64,000 bases of DNA, from assembly GCF_014898815.1 (NCBI RefSeq), contig NW_026515473.1, forward strand, positions 496,001 to 560,000, in the 5' to 3' direction. How positions within the stretch are numbered: position 1 is the stretch's first letter; every line of letters begins with the position of its first letter. Below the pieces are notes generated by a model, which was not told the DNA's origin, ran no database searches, and saw nothing but the letters and a program-made list of their open reading frames with translations. This document shows, in pieces, positions 13,869 through 26,000 of this stretch. The stretch comes from Panonychus citri (lineage: Eukaryota; Arthropoda; Arachnida; Trombidiformes; Tetranychidae). The position numbers were made by a program, and so were the translations under genes.

Positions 13869-15947
13869 AGAGAGGTGATTCTAATGATGATAAATAAACA
13901 AGGAAGGTGAAAAGTGGGTGGTGATTCCTAATTAGTGAAAATTCATCAGTCAACAAGGTGGAAAAGGTTAAAATCTTGGAGAAATGATGAAATTGTGTTA
14001 ACGGGTTTTTCCCTTGAAAAAGTTGATTGAAAAAACTTTTTTTTTTACTCATCATCTTGAATGAAAACATGATCAATGAATGGCAAAGGTGAAAGGAAAA
14101 TGAAGGTAAAAGGTTGAAGGAGTAAGAAGAAAATGAAGATGAAGATAAGTAAAAGATGAAAGTTTAGGATTATAACCGGTCCTTTAAGACACTAAAAAGG
14201 GGTTAAAGTTGGAACAACAATAACAACAAAAAAAAGGTTATATTTACCTGATATTGACCTTTGGTCTCTGTCTTGTCCAGTATTGGTTATCATGGTCAGA
14301 AGGTGATGAGACCTTATTTGATTCCCATTTATCAGTGATATTGGATGAAGATGCAGTTGAAGTGGAGGGAAAACATTTACCTGTTTCCTGTTTACCTTTT
14401 GAAACTTTTTCAACGGGTTTACTTTCAACTCTATCACCTTGACTACTGACACCATCGTCGACATCATCATCATCATCGTCATCACTACCTGTGCCACAGA
14501 GTATTACTGTTGTATCATTTTCAACAATTCTTCCACCACCTTTATCAATGTGACCAGTGGAAATACCTTCACTTGTTACATGGTAACTTTTTCTTGAACC
14601 ATAATTGGAAACTAATTCAGTTCGTGATTCGGGTCTAGATGAAGGTGTAACTGACCGGGGTGATGGTGATACTGAACTGGCTTGAAGTGACCCATACCCG
14701 AATGAACTTCCGGTTTCAATACCTGCAACTGAGGTTGATGAACATGAAAGGGATGAGCAACATGAGACAATTTCACCATCGGTTGAACCAATACCCTCTT
14801 CACTCATTGAATCTAAACTTTTAGCACTTTTTGAAAGTTTAGTTAACTTTGATTTTAACTTTTCAGTTTCATCCTCATCAAGTGATAAAGGTAATTGTCC
14901 ATGATTGTTACCATTAATGGTATTGTTATTATGAGTAACAATTAGATGATTGTTATTATTGATGTAATTAGTTGATTTACTTTGATGATTGTTACTGGTG
15001 ACAGTAGATGATAAAACTTTATCAATTGAACACATTTCCAATTGAGTTGTTGGTTTGTTGGTGTTACTTGAACGTATCCGTGATGCTGATAGACTCAAAT
15101 CGTGGTCTCGATATTTCATCTTAATTGTGTTGATAATTAACAATTTGTCTAATTGTGAAAGATAAAAGAGAAACAGTTATATATATAATAGTTAGAATTG
15201 GAAAGAAAAACAAAATGATTGATAAACTAATCGGTGGTCATTAAGATTAACAGGACGAAATTGAACTTGATTGTTTGGGTGACAAGATGTGAAAACGAAA
15301 GCAAAAAGTTTAATTAATTGCACAAGGAACTTGATCAATTTGAGGATCACAATTATTTGGCTTTAAAGTTGATTGTCGATGGAAATTAAATAACAAGGTA
15401 ACAGTTGATTGGAAAAAGATGATGAGAATGATGAAGATAACGATGAAGTGAAGGTAAGAATAGATTGACTGTGGGTTAAAAAGTCCATGGGAATGAAGAT
15501 GAGAGTAGAGAGAGAGAACGAGAGAGAATATGAAGGAAGAGAAGGAGGAAGATGAAGAGAGAGAGAGAGAGATGTTAATCTTCTTAGGTTAATTCTATTT
15601 CTCTTTGTAACAAAATTAAAAGAAGAAAAAGTTTTTTATGTTTAATTGTGATTCTAATGATTGTTGTTGATGGTTTAGTTGTTTAGAAATGATTGAATTC
15701 ACTTTGCTACTTGATTCTTTCAATTCTTTCACAAACAATTTACTTCAACAAGTTTTTTTGAGAGAGAGAAGGAGCTGAGTGAGAATATAACACTCATTCA
15801 TCTTCTCACTTGTCTCTTTCTTTCTTTCTTTCTTTCTTTCTTTTCCTCTCTTTCTTATCTTCATACTCTCTTTTCACAAATTTAAAGGTGTCACAGTGAA
15901 AAAAGAAAGAGCTGAAAGAAGAGAGAGAAAGAGAGGCGGAGAGAAGA

Positions 15948-15978
<31 letters not shown>

Positions 15979-16079
15979 TCTAAAACTGTCAAGGTAGAGG
16001 GAGTTAGAATGAGGGAGATAATGATGATGAAAATAATGATAGAGAGGGAGAAGAGAATGATGAAAAGGAGAGTGAAAAT

Positions 16080-16126
<47 letters not shown>

Positions 16127-18052
16127 GATAAAATAGAAAGAGAATAAATTGTGTTCGAGTCTAAAATTCTTGGAGAAAAAAAAAGTTCTGAATCGATGAA
16201 ATTGATCATGATGATAATCAAGATGAAGATTAATTAATGATTCGTCTTTTAACTAATTCCAATCAAGTTAATTAATTGTTCAGGTCACTGTTCGGTTCAA
16301 AGTTCTCGATTTTATTTATTCAGCTATGGTTTCAATCAAGTGTGTTAAATGGTTAATTAACTAATAGCTCTAAATGAACTTGATTATTGGAGTCAACACT
16401 AATCAAGACACGAAAGAATCAGCAAAACATCAGAAACTAAATTAGTAAACAATTAACACAGAGAAAACACCAAACAAAAAGCTAAAAAATCATCTTAATT
16501 GTCAATGAAAAAGTTGATAATCAGCTAATCATCAAGGTACTTTGTTCAAGCCTCTAAAAGTTACATAATTAATTGATCTCAATGAATTAACAGATATCAT
16601 CAATGAATAGTAATTAATGTGAATACCCAAAGAGATTATTATAAATACACAAAAATATGATGACAATTAAATCATTAATCAAATCAATGAGAAAAAAAAA
16701 ATTTGTCATCAAAACGTAATAAATATAAATGATTACCTACAATGGAAAACAATTAAATTAAAGTGTTAATCATGAAAATCTAATTTTACCTCAATCAATG
16801 GAGAGATCATGTTGTTAACTTATGTAGAGAAAAATAAATCCAGTAGTAAACAATTAAGAATAGACAATCAACTAATTGTCACCAGTGGAAAATGAAAGAT
16901 CTTTGTGATATCATGGTGATTCGTATCTCTAATATTACATGAGTGTATCAATTAACAATAACACAATCAGATAACAATTAATTCATCTGTTGATGGAATA
17001 TGAATCAAGGATGAAACAATGAATTATGATTACAGGAATTTAGGAATAATAGAAAATTGGACTTCCCGGTGTAATAATAATCTTCATGGTGATTCAGTTA
17101 ATTTCACAGTTTTCACCTTCAAATCTGAACTTCTTATTGTTTGCATAATATAAAATATTCCGATTGTTACATGTTATCCGAATACATAATAGTTTCTATG
17201 TAATTTTCTTGTCTTTTTCTTGCCCTTGGCTGTTGATCAGTTAATTGTGATTCTTAATTATGACATTCGGAAATAAACTAATCAAAAATGATTACGGAAT
17301 TGTTTTTGTTTCTTCTTTCAATTAGATTCGATTCTTATTTCTTTTCATCGTCTTCTCAATCAACTCAATCAATCAATTCCAATTCTATTATTATTATTGA
17401 TAAAATCTTCCTATTAATTCAATTCCCCTGCTGATTTATCTTATTCAATTCCATTGTACCAATTAAATTGTTCATTAATCATATATATATACACCTGAAA
17501 ACTGAAGACTGTGATTTAGATTAAATTGTAAACAATCAACTCACAATAATGTCCAATGTTAATCAGTTAGTCTATTGTTGATTAGACTTAGATAATTAAA
17601 AATAAATGATTACTTACTTGTCTTTTATGGTATCCAATTGATTTGATTGTTTGCTCATTCATTTGATCACTTTGGTGGACACAATTAGAAACACTTGACC
17701 AGTATGGAAAGTGGAAAATAACTGGAAAATGTTGATGATATTTGATGTGTTTAGATGATTCTAGAGATGGTCAATGTGGTCAAGAAGAAGAGACGAAAGT
17801 TTTTTTTCGAATGTGAAAACAAAAAGTTTGACCATCTAACTGTTGTTTGATTGGTCAAGGAAATAATTTAGCACTCAAATTGGTGAAAAAAAAAGTCTCG
17901 TTCTTGTATTGGAATAGCAAAAGATATGTAATTTCGTATACAGAGATAAATATAATACAAAGAGTATCCGTTTTACTTTGCCTTAGGGGTAAAGGTGATG
18001 AGAATGAGGATGTGGGACAAGTTAAAGATGATGGTCACTTACCTTTGGTCAT
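2116..18052 (-). CDS. RasGEF (CDC25-homology) domain protein, 3' end outside the window
   Basis: Guanine-nucleotide exchange factor for a Ras-family GTPase. Exons, 5' to 3': candidate start exon 18052-18043 (ATG ACC AAA G then GTAAGT), 15148-14248, 9158-8470, 8323-8229, 3287-3156, 2249-2116; every junction agrees in phase. If the 18-kb exon is untranslated, ATG 15119 is the start. The last three exons show the CDC25 fold: AMQLTTIDKDLYLHIKP, then LLEFSDQVKKLVCQVI and ARKIAAFIE, then VACVLRKLRNWHSL and ALQSPSVYFLEMAW. The N-terminal half is low complexity: an Asp run (GSDDDDDDDVDDG) in the 14-kb exon and long Ser runs in the 9-kb exon. The end of the domain is missing to the left. I could not place it among Ral-, Rap- or Ras-specific subfamilies. 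The introns are far longer than in neighbouring genes. The 14-kb acceptor is preceded by a good pyrimidine tract. Confidence 0.72.
2250..3155 (-). other. intron of the RasGEF gene
   Basis: Phase-0 intron between the two CDC25-domain exons, with donor GTAAG at 3155 and acceptor CAG at 2252-2250. Apart from AT-rich filler I see nothing in it. Confidence 0.7.
3288..8228 (-). other. 4.9-kb intron of the RasGEF gene
   Basis: Phase-0 intron from donor GTAAGT at 8228 to acceptor CAG at 3290-3288. It is rich in TAATTGT/ACAATTA and ATGATTA-type words and in short (ATC)n runs, for example near 4361 and 6177. No internal exon was found. Confidence 0.65.
12261..12294. repeat. (GATGAA)n microsatellite
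   Basis: Perfect hexanucleotide array, preceded directly by a short GA run, inside a RasGEF intron. Confidence 0.9.
13834..13874. repeat. (GA)n microsatellite
   Basis: Near-perfect GA dinucleotide run with one GG interruption, in the RasGEF intron close to the 14.2-kb exon. Confidence 0.9.
15816..15843. repeat. (TTTC)n microsatellite
   Basis: Tetranucleotide TTTC/TTCT run in the pyrimidine-rich block upstream of the RasGEF 14-kb exon. Confidence 0.85.
15951..15978. repeat. (GA)n microsatellite
   Basis: Uninterrupted AG dinucleotide run, one of two long ones within 200 bp. Confidence 0.9.
16084..16124. repeat. (GA)n microsatellite
   Basis: Uninterrupted AG run of about 40 bp. Read on the minus strand it creates spurious Ser-Leu open frames. 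Confidence 0.9.
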
Positions 18053-21000
18053 TTCTCTCCTCTTGGATTGGTCATTGGTAAAATTGAAGACCAGAAAGAT
18101 GACCAAATGTTTTGCTGAAAGGTTTTCGTTAGCTCTCTCTCTCTCTCTCTCTCTATGTACCTCTGGCGTCTTCAGTTAATCACAGTAGTTAATCATTAGT
18201 TAGAGATGGAGAGGAAGAAGATAAAGATGATGAGAGAAAGAGAAAAATGAAAGAGATGATAATTTTAACCTTTTCTCTTTCATTTTGCTCTTTCTATTTA
18301 CCTTTTTTGTTCTAGTCTCTTCTCCATCTTCCCCAACCATTAGTGTCTAATGTTTTCATCGCCATTTTGTTAGAAACTTGGTTATCAATGTTTACCTGGT
18401 TTCTATTTGTTCACATTGTTTTTTAATTGTTTTTCTTTTCTTCATCAATTATATCTTCCATTAGAAATTAATTGAAATATTACAATGTATACGAATATTG
18501 GATTAGCAATTAGCAGAAAAATTGATTCAAATTCTCATTTTAATTGTCTAATCAACCCAAAGATTAATCAATTGTTTCCATTTTTCTCTTTTTAATTTAG
18601 TTTCTGTGTTCATTGTTTCAATCTCATTCTCTTGTCAATGTCCCAACTAATTGTTGTTGATTGTTGTGTGAATTTGGTGATCACTGAATCACCACCAACA
18701 ATTAAAGTGTCATTATTGTTAATTCAGTGTTTTTATCGTTAGTTGTTAGCAGTTGATGTATCGGTTTAACCCTGTTGATTGAAAGGTAAATTAAGATAAT
18801 CAAGATTAATCACAAATTAAGTGTAATAATCTGTATGTGATTGTGATTGTGTATCTTTATATTATTATCAATAACCTGATCAACTAATGAAATTAAAGGT
18901 TAAATTGATCGAGTGGTTAATTTGTTGATTAGTTTTCAACGTATTGATAATGAAAAACAAAAGGCAACAATCAAAGGTAATCAGTAAATTGTAATCAAAA
19001 AGACAATATAAACTTTTCATGGTTAATTGATCAAGTTGAAGTGAAATTTGCAATATTTAACTTTTATTGAAATTCTTACAATTTAATAGAGCCTAATTAC
19101 AACTTTTAAATTGTTACTCGAATGATAAAAAAATTAGTAAATTGTAATATAGTTAATTGATTATCTATCATTCAATTTAACGGTCAAATCTAATATGTAT
19201 CTGATTAGCAATAAACATCAATGATTAACTTTGATTGTTTTTTCAATTCAACTCATGTATTGAATACTATCAACTGGATAATTTAGTTATAATTGTTAAT
19301 CAACATAGACAAAATTTGATTGTAATTAAAGTAACATGAAATTTGAGATAATCAATTGTAATTAAAGGAGGAAAATCAAATCCATATTGATTGAAAAGTA
19401 ACATGATTAACTTTGGTTTTTCTGATTAATTTGTAATTGATTCAAATTGGATGCTAACTAATCAATGTCACTAATCAACAATTTAAATAAGATGGTTACT
19501 TGACATTTACCTTAATTTGATTACGTAGTTGATTAAATAAATGCGATGAGACGATGATTTATTTTACTATTAACAATCAAAAGTAATTATTGTGAACAAT
19601 TTGAATCTGGTTGATCACTGAAAGTAAATGATTGTTGTTACTTTTTGATGATCATTTTAATTGTTGGACTGACCAATTGTTCCTGATTTGTATTGTCATT
19701 TCAATCCATGTTAATGGTGATAATCATTAAAGCTCATTATTATCATGATGATTATTATGATAATAATAATAATCACCAAACTGTTAATCAAGTCACTCAG
19801 ATTATCAGTTTCCATTTGTCTTTCATTTCGTTGATTGTGTTGAATATGAAACTCATCGTATATATTTTACCATGTTTTTCATTTAATTTCATCTCAAATT
19901 CCCGGATTATTGTTAATCATCATTATGATTATTGTGATTAAAATGATGATTAAAACAGAAAAGTAAAATAGATAAACAGGGCGTCGGTGATTGAAGCTTC
20001 CTGAATTCCGAAAGAAATTCATTGAGATCTGTTACTATCATCATGATTAACCATCATCATCATCATGTATCTGCTTGGATATTGTATTACAACAATCAAT
20101 AAACTACAAAAACCAGAAAATCATTAACAGTATATAATTATAATCAACAATTATATTGTTATTTAGGCCGAAAGAAAAGTTTACCTGGACAGAAAAGTTA
20201 ATTTCAAATTAGCCGGTTTTTTGTTTGGTGCTTTTTGATTGTTGTTGTCATTTAATCATAAATATAGGGATTAGGAAAGTAAATCAGTTAACTAATTACA
20301 TTATAAAATCCATGTTAATTAGTGATTTAGTTTTATCCAAGGAAAATAAACTGATCATCAAAACGATATAAATACAATTAACATTATTCAACTACCTTTT
20401 TGATTGACCTGAATGTGAAAATTGAAAAATTAACTCTCATCAACAATGATTTGGTTAATATTCTGATTTGATTAACTTTTAATTTTTCTTTTCTACTCAT
20501 GTAATTAACTTATTGATTAAGATTTAATGAGACATAAACAAATCAAAAGGAGAAAGTGAACAGAAAAAAAAACAGATTCAAATCTAATTCAAATCAACTA
20601 ATTAAGGAGAAATTGTTGAATATAAGTAAAAGTCATGCAAAGTTTTAATTGTTTGACAATTTCCTCCTCGAATATACTACAATTTAATAACATATATTGA
20701 AAGAGTATTTGTTCAATTACAATTTAGAGTGTAAATTGTTAAAATCAATACAATCAACAATTTACAAGTTACAACGAAATATTAGTTTACAATCGTTTCG
20801 GTATAATACCAATAACGATGCTGATTGTTATCGTCATATGATCAGCACAATTTCACCAAAACAAAGTAAAAATGGGAGAAAATCAATAACATACAATTGA
20901 TTAATTGTGACAATCATTTAAAAGATAATTATAATCAACAGAGAACAGGAAAATAGATGTGCCAGCAATTTCGATTAGTACTTTCAATCAGAATCACAAT

Positions 21001-21985
21001 TTCGATTGGTTTGTCATGAGATATTAAGAGTAACAATCATGATTCCAATTATCAGCAATTATGTTAACCATGTTTTCCAGTTAATCAGGATCATTATTAA
21101 TTTTAATTCCTCCAGTGTAATGATTATGAGCCTATGAGAAAATGAATACAATTAGTTTACATATTTATGAGGATGATTAATAAATTTTTCCAATAACAAA
21201 ATCAATCCATTTTGTATCATAATAATTACAATTGTTATCTAATATAAACAACCAATTAAGTGAGGAATCAAAGTTAATTCTGATTCAATTTGAATTGTTC
21301 ATGTTATTATATTCAAATTACATAATAAATAAGTTAATCATCTGTAATCAAAGTAATTAATTGTTATTGTCATGATAATTTTGACAGGAATCGCGATTCA
21401 ATGAGGATTCAATGTTAATCATTTTTTTTTTCCTGTTACAATTACATATTTGGTTGATTTTTCATAATTACTTGTCACATTACAATTAACTAAATTTACA
21501 ATCTAATTGTTTGTTAACCATAATAACTTGACCATTGTGATAATCAAAAGTTGTATCTACGTAGCTTTAATTTTCAAGGTTCATCTTTGGTAAATAATAT
21601 AAATTAACTCAACCTAACCAATGAAAGTTTTCAGAATTTCATTCAAATTTTCAATTAATATTTTTCGCTCATTCCTGTGATTCTGAGAATCAAATTATCA
21701 TGAAAATTTCAAACAACAATAGAGAAAGAAAATCAGAATAAATTGCTCAGGTAAGAGGAACAGGTACTTCCCATAGGGAACATGATGATGATGATGATAA
21801 TCGTCATCATCATCTCCTTTTCTTTACAATTAATAATCATTCTCGTTATTCAATCACCAGTTTCTTTTCAATTATGTATTAACCATAATAACGATGGTGA
21901 TTGTTTCCTTTTCAGTTTCACAGAAAATAATGAACAATTGAAATAAAGAGAGTCCAATGGTTCCATGTTATATATATTCATTTAC
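18053..21985. other. non-coding AT-rich DNA
   Basis: A (CT)n run at 18133-18154 lies just upstream of the candidate RasGEF start exon and could be core-promoter sequence. Beyond it I see only AT-rich filler and short open frames without splice or codon support. Confidence 0.45.
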
Positions 21986-23070
21986 CTGTGAGGATGAAAA
22001 GGAACACAATCTATTAATTGTTCAAAGACAAAGGTTACTGATTTAGTTTTAATGGTAACATCATCTCTCATCCTTTTCCATCCTCTATCTATGGGATATA
22101 CACAATGTCGACGGCATCGACTCATACATACAGGTAAATACAAGGTGGAAAATGATAATTACCTAAAATGATTTATCCTCTGATCGCTTAACCATAAACC
22201 TCTTTATTTCTCTGATTCTCTAGAACAAAGGGAAACCATTGAATTTAGAGGAAAAAAAAATAATATTAGAAAACAATATGAATATGAATTAGAAAAGAAA
22301 TTAAAAAGTTGGTGGATTCCCTTTTCCATCAGATTTTCGTTGTGACGAGGCGTGAGTTTTATATGTGTGTGAGTGTATTGGTGAAGCTTAATTTAAGTGA
22401 TTCAAATTAAGGATAATTAAGGGGAAAAAGGAGTCATTAATGTTTGATTAGTATCATTCTTAAATATTGATAAACATTAACAATTTAGTGAAGGATAAAA
22501 CAATGGACCTGGAATTGTGTGTGTGTGTGTGTGTCTATTGAGTGTAAAACAAATACCTTGATTCACACAAGATTGGATATCCATTGGTCTGTGGTGATGT
22601 TATACCAACGATTGATTGATGGTTAGCCCTTTTTTTTTATTGATTGATTGGTTGATTGGTTGTCTATTTACCATTGTATTGTAAGCTGATGGGGCTTGAT
22701 TTAGATCTCTGGTCATCAAAATCAAATTAAATCACATTTTGAAACGAAAGACTTGTTGCCTAATGGAGAGAGAAAAGTAAATTGTGTCTCCTGTTATGTT
22801 AATAGAGAAAAAGTGGAAACAATGGAACAAGAGAAAAGGTTAATTGCGTTGTAACTAATCAAGTTTCAGAATAATTGGAAGATAATTAATGTATCACATG
22901 GTATATGGAATAGAATAGATAATTTTGGCTAATTAATTGAAAGTAATTAACTTACCAGATACAAAGAAGCGAAGATAATTATGATGATGATTGGACGTTG
23001 TTGCCCTAAAGTATCAACACCCAATGTCCAATATGTACAATCGAGTTGATTGTTGACTTGATTAAATGTG
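21983..23070 (-). CDS. candidate unannotated small gene, three exons, possibly secreted
   Basis: Three minus-strand segments fit together by phase and splice sites. Segment A, about 23070-22956, ends at GTAAGT and encodes CTYWTLGVDTLGQQRP followed by a hydrophobic run (IIIIIIFASLYL). Segment B, 22588-22557, lies between CACAG and GTATTT and encodes TNGYPILCES. Segment C, 22120-21986, follows TATGAG and encodes RCRRHCVYPIDRGWKRM, later VTFVFEQLIDCVPFHPH. C either ends in a stop two bases after its last codon (AGG TAA) or splices on at GTAAAT. A hydrophobic run followed by a Cys-containing, basic chain would suit a secreted peptide. I see no start ATG, so an exon further 5' is needed. I recognise no family. 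Alternatively these are upstream exons of the RasGEF gene. Confidence 0.3.
22515..22534. repeat. (GT)n microsatellite
   Basis: Short GT dinucleotide run. Confidence 0.85.
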
Positions 23071-26000
23071 AACAATCAATTAAGAGATACAAGAAGATGG
23101 AACATGTTGACAATTAAGAAATGATTAAAATAGAAATGGTGACCAATTAACTAATCACTTGAAGGCCAAGTGAAATGAGATGAAATCGTTAATCTAATGA
23201 TGTTTTTTACTTTCCTATGGGGAGAGATGGAGTTAATCAACTTTGGATTTAATTAGAATTTATTTTAATTGTGATTACCTTTTTTTTATGCCCGCAGTTA
23301 ATTATGTTCTTATGGTAAGTAAATTGTCAGATTTAAGCGTTAATTTTGATGCAAGATAATTAGTAAGTTAATTTGATTAGTTTTTCAGTGTTCATATTGT
23401 CGATCATAAAAGTGAACAATTAACAGTGAAAACCTTGAATTAGTTAATTTTTACCTGGAAATGAGGTTGATTAGGTTAATTGATGTGTTAATCAGTGTGT
23501 TGTTTGTGTCCGTTTACCTTTTTTGATAATATAATTAAGCTAAATTTAGTTAACTCTATTGTTTCCGGTGACAATGGATTGTGATAAACTTGAAGTTACA
23601 ATTAACTTTTCAATGAAAATTGTTGAGAAAAAAATAACAATTTAACTCAATCATCAATTCTGAAAATACAATCAAAGGTTTAATTGTAATCATCGAAATC
23701 ACAATTGAACAGTTAAGATATAAACAAAAAATTGATTCAATCAATGCAAAAGAAACACAATTAAGTTAAATCATTACCAATCAATGAGCAGCAAAAAAAG
23801 TTATCCAACAATTAGTTAATAACAATTTGAGCAGAAATATAATTAACTTGACAAAATATTAATATAATTTTTTCATTTCCATCAACCTTGGCAATTAAAT
23901 CAAATTTTTAATTCTGATTCAATGTTAATTGTTAATAATAGTTTGTTTTTTTTATTTATTCCGGTAACGTATTGATAATTAGTAATTTAAAATGATTAGT
24001 TAATCAATGGTTAATTGTACTCATCATATTGTTGGTTAATTAATTGAATTTACAATTTTTTTTTCGGTTGTTCAATTTTACTTGATTACTTCATTATCAT
24101 TGTAAGTTAATTGTGTTTAAATTAACGAGAGAAAATTAAATTTCAACTAATCAAACCTTGATTATGATTCACGTTGATTGTTGGTTAAGGTTAAGGTTTA
24201 AATTATTGATAAATTGTTGATGGTTAAATGATAACAATGGTTAAATTAAATGATATGGAAACAATTTATAGTCTTAATTTTGTTTTAATTCCTAATTGAC
24301 AAATCAATGTAATTTCCTTACAATTAAGGACAAAATAATCAATATTATTGATCAATATGAAACGTTTTTCGTTAATCATTTACCTTGTAATCAAATTAAT
24401 CGTCTGTTAGTTTATTAATTTGATTTAATTTGTGTGAGTTTGCTTTTGCTGATTAAAGATTTTCAATTTTGTCTGTTTGATTTATTAATTGTTGTGATTA
24501 ACATGATTACAATTGAATGGTTTACTTAATTGGGAACAAGGTTTTACCATAATTTATTAGATTATAAACATAATCATGATTTAACCTGATTGTTGATTTT
24601 AATTGTCTATTAATATCACATGTGATAATTACCATTTACCCTTTTAGCTTAAGTTAATTGTTGATGATTAACTTGAATCATTTGTGTGTATTTACCCAAT
24701 CACAATCAATTAATCAATTAGTTTATGATACTTTTTTATGATTATCATTAACAAGAGTACGTTTAATTGTTGTACTAATCAACAACGGAAGTAAATTTTG
24801 ATCATCTCTTTTTCAATTAACCGTTACAATTAACTCTTTCTTCACTATGTGTAAGTTTACAATTAGTAAATTGTTTAAACATAACCTTGACTAATTACAA
24901 GTGATTTAATCTAATTGATTTACATTGGTTAATAACCATGAGCTTGATTGTTGTTGATAACTTGATAAGTGAAGGTTAAAAAGTGATTAAAGGTAAACAC
25001 AATTTAAAAAAAAAAGAGACAATTGATTAACTTAAAATCAATTGATTTTGATTAATTTGAAATAATCCAATGACAAAAAGAAATGATTAATTAATTGTCA
25101 TAATTAATTGTGATACTGGACAATGATTGTTGTTGACCAAATGATTTACTTGAAAACTAAAGTTTTTAAATTGTTGTCGTAAATCAAATTAGTTGTTAAT
25201 TTGTTAACAATTTGTGACAAGTTTATTATGATTAAGTTAATTGTTTATTATGTATTTACATTTATGATTAAAACTTAAATTCACATTAATAAATTAATTG
25301 TGATTTTATTATTATTATTGATTTAGTGGTGAAAATGTTTTCATGACAATTAACTGAAAAATAATAACAACAATTAAGCTAAATTATTGAGTCATTCAAA
25401 ATATTTGGCTTAGTTTAATTACAATGATTACAATTTTTAATTGTTACAAGAATTAAAGTTCAACAAGAGATTAACTTTCACGAAAAGTAAATTGTTAATT
25501 CAATAAAGTTAATTGAAAGTTTTCAAACAATTAAACCAACAATCAGTTTAATAAAATTAAACCTATGGTAATGAATGATTTAAATGAATCTCAATGAACT
25601 TTCATCAACAACAATTAAAAGTTAAATACTAATTAACTTAATCATCGGGTTGATAGCTCAAGAGTCTATGGTTAAATTTAATTGTAAATCAATTGTTAAC
25701 AATCAGATTGATTGAGAAAACAAAAGCCACACAATAGTTACAATCACCAACTGTGAATTATTATTAATCATTAATTGTTGTTAACAATTTAAACAATAAG
25801 TTAAATTGTGAAAGGTTTACCCCGATCCTTGAGGTTAAAAACTTTCAGCACAATTTAAATTATCATCGCTATTTATTATTAGATAATTAAGGTTTCCAAC
25901 ATTTTGAAGGTAAATTGTTGTGAAAAAAAAAGTTAATTGTCAGATGATTAATTTGAATTAACTATTGATTGTTAAGGAGGAAGATGTTTCAATATACAAA

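Larger units (their letters stand above)
9159..14247 (-). other. 5.1-kb intron of the RasGEF gene
   Basis: Phase-2 intron from donor GTAAAT at 14247 to an acceptor ending at 9159. The acceptor (…AAACTCCAAG) has a modest pyrimidine tract, so the exact 5' edge of the 9-kb exon is the weakest junction in the model. The intron holds simple repeats (GATGAA at 12.26 kb, GA at 13.83 kb) and no other exon that I can see. Confidence 0.55.
15149..18042 (-). other. 5' intron/upstream region of the RasGEF gene, with GA/CT simple repeats
   Basis: Lies between the candidate start exon (donor at 18042) and the 14-kb exon. It carries dense purine and pyrimidine tracts from 15.48 to 16.13 kb. A short open minus-strand stretch at 17669-17618 starts after CACCAAAG, ends at GTAAGT and contains an ATG; it could be an alternative 5' exon splicing to the AG just before ATG 15119, but support is weak. 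Confidence 0.4.

Noticed and set aside
14192..14803. Overlapping minus- and plus-strand frames over the 14-kb RasGEF exon
   Set aside because: Alternative-frame shadows; only the 15148-14248 frame connects in phase to the next exon.
15874..16221. Minus-strand open frame of Ser-Leu repeats
   Set aside because: Produced by the GA/CT microsatellites; no splice, start or domain support.
17847..18179. Plus-strand 110-codon open frame
   Set aside because: Starts at a non-ATG codon, ends in a CT repeat, and overlaps a better minus-strand exon candidate.
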